The notes beneath the pieces are model-generated. The model saw only the letters and a list, made by a program, of their open reading frames with translations, had not been told where the DNA came from and made no database searches. 64,000 nucleotides of DNA from Diphasiastrum complanatum (taxonomy: Eukaryota > Streptophyta > Lycopodiopsida > Lycopodiales > Lycopodiaceae): positions 35,113,890-35,177,889 of the forward strand of contig CM055096.1 in the NCBI GenBank assembly GCA_029204225.1, read 5' to 3'. A program made the translations under genes and the position numbers. How positions within the stretch are numbered: the stretch's first letter is position 1; each line of letters begins with the position of its first letter. This document shows positions 1-10,404 of this stretch, one piece after another.

Positions 1-386
1 AAAAATGGTGCCAACCATAAATGTTGCCCCTTGTGGCAGCATGTCCATTCCCCGTCAGGCAGCGACTACTGGACACCTACGGGCCACATCTTGTGGCAGG
101 GGATAACACCATTTCGGAGGGTGTTCTCCGGTTTTTGCACCGCTCCTTATGTGGCTGACCTCGAGCTGCTTGCCTGCTTGGCTGGCACGCACGAGGAGAG
201 GGGGTGCATCCTCGTCCTATCCCACTACCCCTCATCCCCCTCAAACAGTGCCGCCACACGCACTCCCATCTGCACCCATTCCGGTGGAACCCATCCCCTC
301 AGCGTCCGCCAGTTGCCACTACGGTTCCACCACCACGTCCTGTTGCTCGCATGCCCCCAGTATACGATTTTCTCATATCTGTAGAG

Positions 387-1933
387 TTCATGTTTGATGT
401 CATCATCAAGTCTTCCATCCTGTCCATAGGCACCGAGTATGTCGTCACAGTGGTGACGGACAATGCCACCAACTGCGTTCGAATGGGTGTCCTGCTAGAG
501 GCCGAGTTCCCTCACATCGTTCATAACCCCTTTGCAGCGCACGGCATAGACATGGGGAACATAGGTGCACTTCCTTGTTTAGAACCATCGTCTGTGAGGC
601 CCTCTTCCTAGTGACTTTTGTCACCAGGAAGAGGCATGTTCTTGCCATGTTCCGAGTGTTCAGCCAATTGGACCTCAAGAAGCCAACCCCCACACGCTTT
701 GCTTTCGACTTGGTGGTCATCGACCGTCTGATCAGGTGCAGGGCACAGCTTCTACAGATGGTTGCCAGTGATCTTTGGCGTGCCAGTACGTTTCAGCGCA
801 CAGAGGATGGGGAGCACTTTTCTTCCACGATGAGGGGAGACCAGTTTTGGAGGGATGCGCAGACATTGTCAGGACTCCTTCGACCACTCTACATTGTGCT
901 CCGCATGGCTGAGAGCGAGGGGTCTACACTTGGACTGGTGTATGAGCTCATGGACCAGATTGGACAGTTCTTGCAGCTGCCCATCTTGCAGCCAGAGAGG
1001 TAAGCAGTATAGCAATGTAATTGGTCTTTATCTTTTCAATGATTGCTAGTTTGTTTTTCTATTGATGTTACGTTTTTCCGTATTTCGCTTGGATTTCGTT
1101 GTACTTTTCTCCAACCCCATGCCTCTCACGTGCAGGATGGCCGAGCTGAAGTTCATCTGGGAGACGCGGTGGAACTACTTTCACAGGAGTATCCACAGCG
1201 TTGCACACATCCTGCATCCCCTCTTCCTTTCTCCGACACAGATCTCAGACAGGGAGCTCGAGGCGGATTGGCTTGAGTACATATAAACGGTGGGCCCACA
1301 CATTGGTTTGGATCCTATCAGACTCATGGAGGAGCTAGCTGCATTTCGTTTCGACATGGGCATCGGCTGCTCAGGATCCAGAGAAGAGGCAGCTCCCCAT
1401 TACCTGGTGGACCATGTTTGGTAGCACCTATCCCTCCATACAACGTCTTGCACTGCGGGTACTTTCACAGGTATGCAGTTTTATTTCATCCTCCCTTAGT
1501 GCGTTTGCTTGACATTCCACCCATGCAGATGTGCTAAAGCATTTCATTGCACGTACCACAGGATTGCGCTGCCTCCGTGTGTGAGCGTAATTGTAGCACA
1601 TGGGCCCTCATTCACACGAGGACAAGAAACAAGCTGTCAGTGAGTCAGCTAGAGCGGTTGGTGTTCTGTAGCACCAACACACGTCTCGCCAGGAGACTGC
1701 CGACCATTACGAGCGCATTGCAAGTGATAGGCTATTCTCCCATAGCATGTTGGTTGACGTCTCACTAATTCCTGATCAAGTTGTTTCTCTAACATGCTAG
1801 ATTTTAACCTTGCAGACAAAGATATCTGATTTGGAGCGCCAGGTTGACTTGCCTACGGACAACGTCGATCCCATGCCTGCAGATGACTTGGGCACACAAT
1901 TGATGGCAGAGAGAGAGAGAGGGAGCTTGCCGA

Positions 1934-1994
<61 letters not shown>

Positions 1995-2451
1995 GCTTGA
2001 TCACCGAGAGCCTCCATTGTATGAGGCAAATGAGCCAATGTCAAAGGATGAGCAGGATGAGGATGAGCCCATTCGGATTATGTTCGCCAGATCAGAGTGG
2101 GATGAGGCAGATGATATTGGTGTTGGGCACACGCCACGGGCAGGGGTCATAGGTGCTTCACGTGGCAGAGGTGGGGCACATGGCACAGGTTATACCGGGA
2201 GACAGGCAAGGCACACAGGGGGGGCCGGTGGCATACCTACTTTTGTCGATATGATGGAGGAGGCTCTTGATAAAGGGCAGAGTGATTCAGATGCCCGTCC
2301 CGCAGCTGCTTGGATGCGTGCAGTACAGAGTCATGGGCGTTACTTCGACAGCACACCAAATGACTTCGATTGTACCGATTGGGAGGCGATGCAGGGTCTA
2401 CATGGTGCACAGGATGAGGCACAGGATGAATCCAGAGGATGGTGCACATGA
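387..2451 (+). pseudogene. hAT transposase with introns, frame-disrupted
   Basis: Inferred exons are about 387-999, 1136-1470, 1562-1721 and 1816 onward. The splice joints look genuine. Intron 1000-1135 starts GTAAGC and ends TGCAG, splitting an Arg codon (phase 2). Intron 1471-1561 starts GTATGC and ends ACAG (phase 0). Intron 1722-1815 ends TTGCAG. The product would bind and move hAT termini in the nucleus. It is not open: the reading frame shifts between about 560 and 590, a stop follows WLEYI near 1284, another frame change precedes the FGSTYPSIQRL segment at about 1410, and a GA dinucleotide tract (1937-1989) interrupts the C-terminal region. No BED zinc finger could be confirmed upstream in the first 360 bases. 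A domesticated hAT gene is possible but the breaks argue against current function. Confidence 0.6.
1937..1989. repeat. (GA)n microsatellite inside hAT transposase
   Basis: About 26 GA dinucleotides in a row, preceded by a shorter GA run at 1906-1920. It lies in the last transposase exon, whose Glu/Arg codons (ER repeats) probably seeded the expansion. Confidence 0.95.
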
Positions 2452-2544
2452 TGAGTCCCAAAGCCCAGAGCATTTGTATTCGGATGCCCAGCTAGACGAC
2501 TTGATTGCCACGTTGGACTCAGAGGCCTATCATCTCTAGCCAAC

Positions 2545-3048
2545 ATGCCCTACACAGAGTCTCAGTCAGAGCAGCTACATGAGGTGCCTGCAGTTCCTCC
2601 AGTTCCTCAGAGGGTTTATATGCGTCGCACAACACCTCCAGTGCCACCGATGCCATTGAGGCTTGTAGCCCCTCCATTGCCATCCACTTCTGCAGCACCA
2701 GGTCTCCATGGCAGGCCACCATCTGTGCCCAGGTTTTCTCTTGCAGCGCCCACATCCACAGTGGCTCCTCCAGTGGCAGCACCCACTTCATATCATCCTC
2801 CTTTGGCAGCACCCACGCCACTGGCTCCTCCTTTGGCAGCACCTAGTACCGGCCACCACAGCGCCCCTTTTAGTACATATCGTCGTTGGACTTGCCTCCT
2901 GCAAGGACGGCCCCTCTACAGCCAGTTCCTCCACCTGCAACAGTCCCACGGGACACACTCCGCGGGCTCATCCTCCTCTCTCGGCTGCACAGGGAGTCCC
3001 CTCTTTGGCTTACCTATCCCAGCCGGCCTCAGCTTGGGCCCAGCCTAG
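2545..3048 (+). other. Pro/Ala/Ser-rich open frame, likely transposon tail
   Basis: A 167-codon open frame, rich in Pro, Ala, Leu and Ser, with short repeated blocks such as LAAPT and VAPPL. It follows the Asp/Gly-rich C-terminal region of the hAT relic after a stop at about 2537. Composition is low-complexity and no domain is recognisable. It may be the disordered tail of the transposase in another frame, or non-coding sequence that is open because of its composition. Confidence 0.3.
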
Positions 3049-3110
3049 CCAGCCAGGTGATTTGCATGGGGGTGATGAGACATTGACAGCTCCCCTCGTC
3101 CGCTGACCCA

Positions 3111-3973
3111 TTAAAATGGTCGACGGCACCATTATAATATTGTGGAGTTGCTATAGAGCATCAAAGACATCAACGGGACATGAGCATCACCTGGACCGAT
3201 AACTAGTTTCTAACACTAGCGGTAGCCTATCATTCACTAGGTCAAGGGAATGGGTGAGCCAGTAGCAGAGTGTGCGCCTCATTTTCTTCTGTTCCTCAGA
3301 TGCCCTTGCGTTCTATGCAAGGGCTTGAAGGTTGTAACTTGCCTTTTGTAATCAGATCAGTTTTTCAATGAATTTGTCAAGTCTGTTTTGGCTTAAAATG
3401 CACTTGCTCTGTCATCCAGTTCTGTCAGCGAGCACTTGAAAGATACTACAGCCATCGATATCGGGTAGACTCTTCGGGTGCAAACAATTTGCATGCAGCG
3501 TATATCCACAGTAGCTAAAGACCACTATATCAGAGATACTTTTCTGTATGTTTAAAAGGAAAACATAGCAAAAGACTTGACAAAAAACACAGCTCCCACA
3601 ATCCATTAAAAGGCTATCCATCAATAATGCCTGAACGAGCTCAAACTTCATTGAAGAACGAGTCGGGAAAGACCTAGACCCTTCAGCAATCTATAGGAGT
3701 TTATTGTGTAATCTCATCGACCAGTACCTTTAGAAATGAGTTAAAAAAGACAACAAAGTCCACAGATTCCATAAATATCAAGCAGTAAACAAGGCATGTA
3801 CTGAAATCTCGCATCATGATCTGGTAAGCCACAAATTAAAGGTCCGGTGGTAAGCCATTCACATAAGCGCAAATAAGAAACTGTAAACCAGATAGCATCA
3901 TCCAAGAGGTCTGTCTTCCAATCTTCATTGAAACACAAAAACTGAAACACGATTGGCAAAATCCGGGACTCAC
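3111..3973. other. non-coding stretch downstream of cytochrome b5 exon 1
   Basis: No gene recognised. The first 250 bases could be the 3' end of the hAT relic. The remainder should be intron 1 of the minus-strand cytochrome b5 gene; I looked here for the haem-binding HPGGDE block on the minus strand and did not find it. Confidence 0.4.
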
Positions 3974-4066
3974 TTTTCCGCCGATGATAAGCCAGCAGTC
4001 CTTGGAGCTATTGTGCAGGGAGGCTTCCTGGAGTGTGTAGATCTTGGAGTCTGCATCTGTAGCCAT
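3974..4066 (-). CDS. Cytochrome b5, exon 1 only
   Basis: Codons 1-31 begin MATDADSKIYTLQEAS and continue HNSSKDCWLIIGGK. This is the N-terminus of plant cytochrome b5, a small haem protein anchored by its tail in the ER membrane, which feeds electrons to desaturases, hydroxylases and P450s. The KDCWLII-GK block is characteristic. It is followed at once by a donor site, GTGAGT (3968-3973), after the Lys codon, where I recall plant cytochrome b5 genes having an intron before the YDVT segment. The ATG at 4064-4066 is the start that gives the family N-terminus. The haem-binding exon (HPGGDE) and the C-terminal membrane segment are not on the minus strand down to position 1, which is instead filled by the hAT relic. 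Either intron 1 is longer than 3.9 kb or this is an orphan exon. Confidence 0.8.
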
Positions 4067-4190
4067 GGCGACTCTCCCAAAACCTGCGCCTGAGAGAATA
4101 GCAACAACAAATCTAGCAAATCCCAAATGCACCAAGCATGCGAGACGCTGCTTGACTTTGTGAAGAAACCACAGAAAATGAACACTACTT

Positions 4191-4199
4191 TATTTTATA
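4191..4199 (-). promoter_or_regulatory. TATA box of cytochrome b5
   Basis: On the minus strand GTATAAAATA lies about 125 bases upstream of the ATG. That would put the transcription start near 4165 and leave a leader of about 100 bases. Spacing and sequence are good for a plant TATA box; no experimental support. Confidence 0.5.
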
Positions 4200-4350
4200 C
4201 GAAGTGTTTGAGCAGGCAGGAGAAGGAGCGAAGACCGGTAGCTGAAACCCTGCCAAGGGCAGTCTGACAAAGCAAGTGGTCAGTAGCAGCAGGTAGTTGG
4301 GTATTCTTTACACATAATCAAAATATTTAATATGGTAACTAATGTACTAG

Positions 4351-4542
4351 GGAATGGGCCGGGCAGAGGCCATTATGCCCGGTAAAGCTTTCCAAAATAG
4401 CATAGGTCATTCTGCTAGATTTAGGTGAGGCCTGGAGGGACCGAGCCTAAAAAAACTTGAAAAGCTTTACTTCCCGGCCTCGCCTAAAAAATTTTTGGAA
4501 AGCTTTACCGGGCAGAATGGCATGTGCCCACCGGCCCATTCC
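4351..4542. repeat. foldback (inverted-repeat) element, copy 1
   Basis: The left arm (4351-4397: GGAATGGGCCGGGCAGAGGC then GCCCGGTAAAGCTTTCC) is the near inverse of the right arm (4493-4542: GGAAAGCTTTACCGGGCAGA ... ACCGGCCCATTCC). The spacer is about 95 bases and holds further GGCCT-type sequence. No coding capacity. It resembles a MITE or foldback element lying just upstream of the cytochrome b5 promoter. Confidence 0.75.
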
Positions 4543-5125
4543 ATTGCGTAATGGATTGTTGGACCTTTTTTAAACCAATCTGACGATGCCACGTGCACGC
4601 GCAGGCCTAATGCCTGACGCGCAGGCAAAATCAACACAAATTTTAAAAGAAAAAAAAAACAGATGACTATTCTACTTTTTAAGGAGACAGAAAAATGGGC
4701 AAAATAGTCACCAACAATCCATTACGGATACCTTATGAGTATCTTGCCTGGTTTTTTAACAAATTAAAAAGCAAAATATGCATCTCTTTTTTTGCAAAAT
4801 CTTTGTGGTGTCCTTTCCTACCTACATGTTGGTACAGTATTCGTACAGCTGCCATGTGGCATCTTCAAAGTGGTTCGTTAGAGTCAAACTGCTTATTATG
4901 CTTCATAATCTGTCTATGTAGTACAAAATTATTTTAGAGAGTGAATGTGTGTTTTGCAGGCAAAAATGTCACGCTTTGCCGCCAAGAATATCACCCATTT
5001 GCAAAAGGGAAATTAACAAAAAAAACACAGCCTCCACAAATATATAAACACTTTTTGTGGGTAAGTGCCCATTGCTCGTGATCGACGAGCACAAGCAACT
5101 AGTGTACATATGAAAAAAGGTAAGG

Positions 5126-5208
5126 TACCCATTACGCAATGGGATGCCCCGGGCAAAGGCCATGCCTGGTAAGGATTTCCAGAATTTTTTAGGCCCGGCC
5201 CATTCCAT
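5126..5208. repeat. foldback element, partial copy 2
   Basis: The sequence ACCCATTACGCAATGGGAT, a GCCCCGGGCAAAGG block and TGGTAAGGATTTCC resemble, in inverse, the right end of the 4.35-kb foldback (GGCATG...CCATTGCGTAATGG, 4519-4555). A second arm (GGCCCGGCCCATTCC) ends at about 5208. The two copies lie about 0.6 kb apart, so the whole 4351-5208 interval might be one larger composite inverted structure. Confidence 0.6.
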
Positions 5209-5267
5209 AGTACATAAGATGTCAGTTGGTTAGCTTGGCATCCAAAGTTTCTTTGGTCCCAGGGTCA

Positions 5268-5291
5268 CCCCCCCCCCCCCCCCTCCCCCCC
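5268..5291. repeat. poly-C tract
   Basis: Almost unbroken run of C (one T). Simple sequence. Confidence 0.95.
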
Positions 5292-6242
5292 TTGGAAACC
5301 AAGCAACATAGTACATAAAATGTTACATGATGATAGTACTAGTCGTTTGAACTTGTGATGATATTTGAATGGTGTAATAAAGAGCCAAGGTTACCTCAGA
5401 GATTCATTTTCAAGCACTGTATCTGGTATTCGTGATCAGCGCTAAGGATGCATGTAGGGCCCCACCCTCGTCTGTGGCAAATACTCCATCCAATATCACA
5501 GAATGACACAGATTCACACTTTGTGATCAAATATTTAAAGCTTTTTCATGCATTAGGAGCCCTTGCTTGCCTGCAACCCTCAGTCATGGTTTTGAATATG
5601 AATCACGATGTTGTGGAGGTTAGTAGTTGGGACTTGGCTCCAAAGAATCAAGAGCATGCTTACGCCTCCTTACTCGCCTACCCTCCTAGTGCTCACTTTG
5701 GATCACAATATGTTGACATCATCCCCGTGAGATTATAGCCTCCCATTACATTCCTAAACTCCTATGCTAATGTAAGCACTATAACCCAATAAAATAAAAT
5801 AAGAATAGTCCAAACTACTACCATGTTGTGGAATCTATTGGGTTTCCTAAGTTTTGCTCAAGAAACCTAGTTCACCCATCTCATCAAGTTTTATAATAGA
5901 GTCAACTTATATGTGCTTGTCTTACTATGGCAAGCATCTCTATGTGCATGATCCTACCTTTTGGTGGAGACAACTCAAGTCTATGTAATAGAATATGGTG
6001 TATTGTGATTGGTTATAGTTTTCCAAGTTGTTGATAATTGGCCTTTTGGTCCGAAGTTTTCGATGGCAAATTGACTTATATGAGTTGTGGTTGTGAGTGG
6101 TGGACAAAGGTGACTTTATATATTGTGCTTGCACATGGTGGGTTCATTTACTCTCCATTCAAACTTGGAAAAGATATATGAGATTAGTTTTATCTTATGC
6201 TTATATCCTTGGGTCCTCTTTTTTTTACAATTTTGTCATGTG
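5292..6242. other. no recognisable gene
   Basis: AT-rich sequence. One 96-codon open frame (5448-5738, plus strand) has no recognisable domain and no convincing start context; I do not call it a gene. Confidence 0.4.
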
Positions 6243-6464
6243 GCAACTTTAAGCTCCTTGCTTAAAGAGACTAGCCATGTGGCATATCGTGAACCTAATA
6301 TGTGCAGTCAATCGACGGTCAGGAATGGTAGATGTAGCACGCTCTCTTTGGCCAACTTTAAGCTTGTTGGTGAAATACATCCATGTGTCATATTGAGAAG
6401 CTTACTTACATGTTTAGCAAATCGAATGTCAAGTATGATCCATCTGGCACGCTCTCTCTCTTGG
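6243..6464 (+). repeat. diverged tandem duplication, about 110 bp x 2
   Basis: Two adjacent units each run from CAACTTTAAGCT through CCATGTG-CATAT to GCACGCTCTCT. By eye they share roughly two thirds of positions. No coding content recognised. Confidence 0.5.
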
Positions 6465-6518
6465 AGACAACACAGAACAGAATATGCAAGAACTTTTATG
6501 GCGGCGGAGCTACTGACG

Positions 6519-6754
6519 AAAGAAAATCACTAGTGGTAGAGATAGATAGCATTTTGTTGCTTCTATCATGTGACAGAGCCTGCATTGGCATAGCCATCAT
6601 CAGTATCGATGGAGAATGAGAAGTGATTTCTGCATCATCATCCTAGAAGTTAAAGGCCGAGGTGATGGCCGGCGGAGATATGGTGGACGACGTGAAGGAA
6701 TTGGATCATTCAACTGACTCGAATGAACTCAGCTCTGAGATTATAGCTAATTCT
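6519..6754 (+). repeat. inverted-repeat arm 1: copy of a putative gene 5' end
   Basis: This arm is roughly 90% identical by eye to the reverse complement of 10405-10632. Shared landmarks include GAAAGAAAATCACTAGTGG, GTGACAGAGCCTGCAT and GAGATTATAGCT. An ATG at 6665 opens a short frame beginning MAGGDMVDDVKELD and continuing STDSNELSSEIIA, an acidic sequence that could be a protein N-terminus. Homology stops exactly where a copia LTR begins (6755). This suggests a duplicated, inverted 5' leader plus start of a gene, interrupted by a retroelement. The gene is not identified. Confidence 0.6.
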
Positions 6755-7361
6755 TGTTGGATTTTTCTCCTTCTTACCAATCGACTAATCGGTTTTAATC
6801 TTCATCCATTGTTTATCCAGTTATGTGGATTTTCCCGTGTTTTTATATAATCTGCAGAATTACAAGTGTTTTTACACAGTCTACAGAAATACACGGAGTT
6901 TACAACAGTGTCGCCTTTATCGCCTGTCAAGAAACCGTTGAAAAAACGCAATGTCGCCTTTTTCGCATTTTTCACCTGACAGAAATCTCGTGTAAAATCA
7001 TAGTTTTGCATTTTGCTTTTGAGCCTCAAATGTTAAGGAAATGACTCTGGCAAAGTGTGGGGCAATCCTAAATGAGCTTTAAGGGCACGGTCGGATTTTT
7101 TCGTATTTTTTGCAAAATCCCGACACTGTCGCTTTTTGCGACAGTGTCGCCTATGGCTGTTTTAGTTCATTTCTGTAGAGCTACAGTTTTGGTTCACTTA
7201 TGCAGACATAATGTTTACGGCCAATTTCACCGCTTATCAGCAATCAATGACAAGGACCGGATGGATGCCAGCAGATCACCAGCCAACTGGCGATCGCAAT
7301 TGACGACCTAATTTCTTAGTATAAATAGATGTTCATATTTGTACAGTTTCATTATCAGAAT
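6755..7361 (+). mobile_element. copia family A LTR fragment
   Basis: It starts TGTTGGATT and matches, in order, the LTRs at 16313, 24672 (minus strand) and 30823: TCCTTCTTACCAATCGACTA, CATCCATTGTTTATCCAG, repeated GACAGTGTCGC blocks, and the TATAAATAG promoter at about 7320. Only the first ~600 of ~1150 bases are present, with no internal region attached. An old fragment. Confidence 0.8.
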
Positions 7362-8740
7362 ACTTATAGGTACTTCACCAAAAACCTAGTTTTAAGTGAC
7401 TAAATGCAATGTATCTATATCAACCAATGAGAGTAGGTCTAAATATGACCTTATCTACTTCACTACTTTCCCAAAATAGTAGAAACACTATTTTAGGCCT
7501 TATTGACATTAAAAAATTTATCTCTAAGTCGAAATTTCAATCTCAAAATTGCCAAATTAACTCAACTTAGCTAGTTGAATTTTTCACACCCTCTTGGCAA
7601 CAATGGCTCCTAGCGACATCACAAGAATGCATTTTGGTTTCCAAGAGGGGCAAACTCACTCTCCTCCTTGCCCAAAAAAGCAGCCTTTTGCAAAGAAGAA
7701 GTTTCTCATTGTTTTTCTCATAACCCTTACAAAAATCTCTAAATCACCTCACAACCTAAAATCCTTCTATAAAACAACTGCCCGTCGCACTAACAAGTTG
7801 ACAATAACTAGCTAAATTATTGACCAACAACAACTAGATAACAGCCCAAATGCCCCTCTTTTTCTCTTTTTATGGACTCTTGGACAAAGGAGCAATCAAT
7901 GATGGAGTTATGTCAAGGCGATAATTAATGTACAAGAGGGGTCATGAGATTGTGGGGTATTGTCTTTAAAACACATGAAGTTTATAAAAGGGCCTTAAAT
8001 GGGGCTTATCACTCCTTTGGTCCTCTTCCAATGTTCTTACGCCATAGAGAGATGTGTGACAATTTGTTGTAAGCAACATGAATTCATTGATGAATACTTG
8101 GAGGAACACAAAAATGTTGTCGTTCTAGACCTTGAGGTGAACAAAGGAGGTACCAACTACATTTTGGGGACAACTTGTTTTGCTATGGTTAAACAAATGA
8201 TCTTGAACAATAATTTCATGAGCTTTTGACCATGTTGAAAATTGAAATAAGGAGTGGAATAGGCAAAGAATTACTCACTTGTAGGGAAATGGCTACACAT
8301 CTTTGAAGGGCACACCTCTTTTATGATGTAGGTTAGTGGTAGGTCTATGCAGGGCTCTTTGTAGCAAAGGGCCTTGCTATTGTTAATGATTACATAAGCA
8401 TAGATTTTAAAGCTTCGAAGCCCATGTAGGAAAAAACTAGCTACGCAATTTTGTCCCGATTCGACTTGAATAGAAATTTCAAAGGCAAGTGAACGGTATG
8501 CAATGTTGGTAATTGAATTATAGACATTGCGTAGAAGCATGATTGTACAAAAAAGCACAACCAAACACGCAAGAGACATCGACCCTGGCCACAACAAACT
8601 ACTGTGTAACATTAGGATCGTCATATATTAATTGTTTGGTACAAGTTTATGAAAGATTTTGAAGAGTTCTCAATGGCCTATACTGAGTTCGGAAATATAA
8701 AACATCTAATTACAATTAGAAGCCTCAAGTTTGTAAACAA
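7362..8740. other. no recognisable gene
   Basis: Contains short open frames (7999-8229 plus; 8271-8624 minus) without recognisable domains. It is the 3' flank of the AP2/ERF pseudogene. I see no RNA gene or terminal repeats. Confidence 0.4.
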
Positions 8741-9411
8741 TTAGAAATAGAGAGTTACACGCCAAGAGAAATAATTGAGTTCAAAAGTAGTGTGGGCGTC
8801 ACAGCTCCTAATTTCTCTTGCTGCTTTCTCATAGGCAACTGCTACCCTCCTCGGCAGTGTCATAGATTCCTAGCCAAACTTGCACATTCTGCTTATGGTC
8901 GTTGCCTCACTCCTCTGTACTTGTTTTTTTTCTCTATGATTATGCGTTTTGTTGCAGCTTTGGCTAAGTACCATCTCCGCATGAACTTCATTCGACATCA
9001 CTTTCTGCGCCATCAAGCTTTTACTTGTTTTTGAAAGTTTTCTGCTTACAGTCTTCGTTCGTGCAGATGTCGACAGAGCGGTTTTCAAGTTTGATGATTG
9101 ATGATTGATGATGGTTGTTGTGGACTGCTCTTCGGAACATATTTCTCATTGAAACTCTTCTGCATAGTTCTCTCAGTAAAATCATTGATGTAGCTAGGAA
9201 CATCCCACTCATCTTCACAATCAGAAGAGTAGGAGAGGGATAATAGGTTTCTATGTTTGCAAAGACATTTCAGATAGTAGTATTTATATGGGCGAGTGAG
9301 ATTTTGGCTACTAGTAAGGAAATCTTTATATCTCATGACTTCTGCAGGAGTGTGAATCACGAAATTGTTCAGTATTATGGAAGAGAGTGAGCAGTAATCC
9401 ATATGAAGCAT
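8741..9411 (-). pseudogene. AP2/ERF transcription factor pseudogene (CRF-like?)
   Basis: The minus strand carries pieces of one AP2/ERF DNA-binding domain in order: KYRGVRQRP (8896-8922), VQVWLGIYDTAEE (8847-8885) and VAYEKAAREIR with DAHTTF (about 8783-8839). AP2/ERF proteins bind GCC-box or related promoter elements in the nucleus. Breaks are visible. An A-run slip precedes KYRGV. The segment normally holding WGKWAAEIRDP is missing between the first two blocks (about 36 bases). A one-base shift follows TAEE. Upstream (9411-9085) an open stretch contains SYSSDCEDEWDVPSYI, reminiscent of the acidic end of the CRF domain of cytokinin response factors; that part is tentative. The frame ends at 8741. 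AP2/ERF identity is firm, CRF subgroup is inference, and loss of DNA binding is likely because the central strands are missing. Confidence 0.75.
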
Positions 9412-9642
9412 AAGAAAAAAAAAACTTCATGCATGCAAAGAGAGTCTAGAAACTGTAGGAACGTCTCAATAGGGTACACAAACTATGAAAAAAGAACAAA
9501 GTACTAATAATAAGCCTAGAGGGGAGCAAGATTCTTGAGAAACAAAGGGTGATTGAGAGTTGAGACAGAAGGAAGAGAGAATGGGGGAATCCAATTCAGA
9601 AGAAGACAACGATACATAATTTAAGAGCACATGACGAACTCG

Positions 9643-10000
9643 TCAAAGATGAATAAGTACTTGTCTCAATCTCTGCCCCTGGAAGACATGCTGCTGTTTT
9701 ACAGCCCTTAGCTGATCATCTTCTACACCCATGCTATCCATCACCATCGGCTCACCGCAGTCCTCATTAAACCACCCCATACCTACCATTGCAAAATCAC
9801 AATCCACACAATCTGCTTTCCACTCAAACTGACTCTCTTGGATCTCACTACAAGCTAGAAAAGTGCATTATACTTACATTCAACAGACAACACCGAAGCG
9901 CAAGCTGAATCGTAGTAGCTTTCGAAACAAAATATGCACAGAAATGCTTCAACAGTTGATCCCATCTCACAAAACCCACATTCGCTCTTGAAATTCTACA
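9643..10000 (-). other. coding-like stretches of an unidentified gene
   Basis: Two open stretches look protein-like. One is 9878-9995, containing RANVGFVRWDQLLKHF, bounded by a TTGTAG acceptor and a GTAAGT donor. The other is 9643-9847, containing QFEWKADCVDCDFAMVG and MGWFNEDCGEPMVMD, ending in TGA. They are only 30 bases apart, too short for a normal intron, so they cannot simply be neighbouring exons. They lie downstream, on the same strand, of the putative gene start at 10482. No family recognised. This may be a decayed host gene or chance. Confidence 0.25.
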
Positions 10001-10172
10001 ACAAAGCAGCAATCACCAACAAGTAAGTCACTGGTTCATCTAAGTTCTAGCTAGCAACACATCCTCCATAGACACTGACAGATGCTTAAAGTTTTTGTCT
10101 CGTTTTCTCTCTTTCTCTACTAGCCACCCCATGACATCTCTCAAAACATTCGAGAAAAGAGAACTTAAATTG

Positions 10173-10174
<2 letters not shown>

Positions 10175-10255
<81 letters not shown>

Positions 10256-10308
10256 AATTACAAGCTTCAACGTTCTTCTACTCATAATTGAGAGAGAGAG
10301 AGAGAGAG
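10175..10308. repeat. (GT)n-(GA)n compound microsatellite
   Basis: GT dinucleotides at 10175-10225 pass directly into GA dinucleotides (10225-10252); a second GA run lies at 10290-10308. Open frames across it are simple-repeat artefacts. Confidence 0.95.
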
Positions 10309-10404
10309 CATGCGCTCCTGCTACCTAACCACAATAATTCTCATCACGTGTATCTCCACTTTGTGATATGCAAGAAAGTCCATCAACTTCCTAAGAATCA
10401 GCTA

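Larger units (their letters stand above)
1..3110 (+). mobile_element. hAT-family DNA transposon relic (5' end outside window)
   Basis: This stretch holds the remains of a hAT superfamily DNA transposon. It carries a DUF659-like segment (VVTDNATNC then NPFAAHGID, about 440-560), a middle region, a W-E-T-R-W-N-Y-F segment at about 1160-1190, and a C-terminal dimerisation-like segment with CERNCSTWALIHT and RNKLSVSQLERL (about 1580-1660). A Gly/Asp-rich and then Pro/Ala-rich tail follows to about 3048. I did not find terminal inverted repeats or an 8-bp target duplication: the left end is outside the window and the right end is undefined, placed near 3110 because coding-like sequence stops there. 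Superfamily assignment rests on motif order and is fairly firm; the limits are not. Confidence 0.7.

Noticed and set aside
1-360. BED zinc finger of the hAT transposase.
   Set aside because: A few Cys and His residues occur, but spacing does not match the C-x2-C ... H-x-H pattern.
5448-5738. 96-codon open frame as a small gene.
   Set aside because: No domain, no promoter signal, no conservation evidence; chance open frame plausible.
8271-8624. 117-codon minus-strand frame as a membrane protein.
   Set aside because: Hydrophobic composition reflects AT-rich sequence; no recognisable family or start context.
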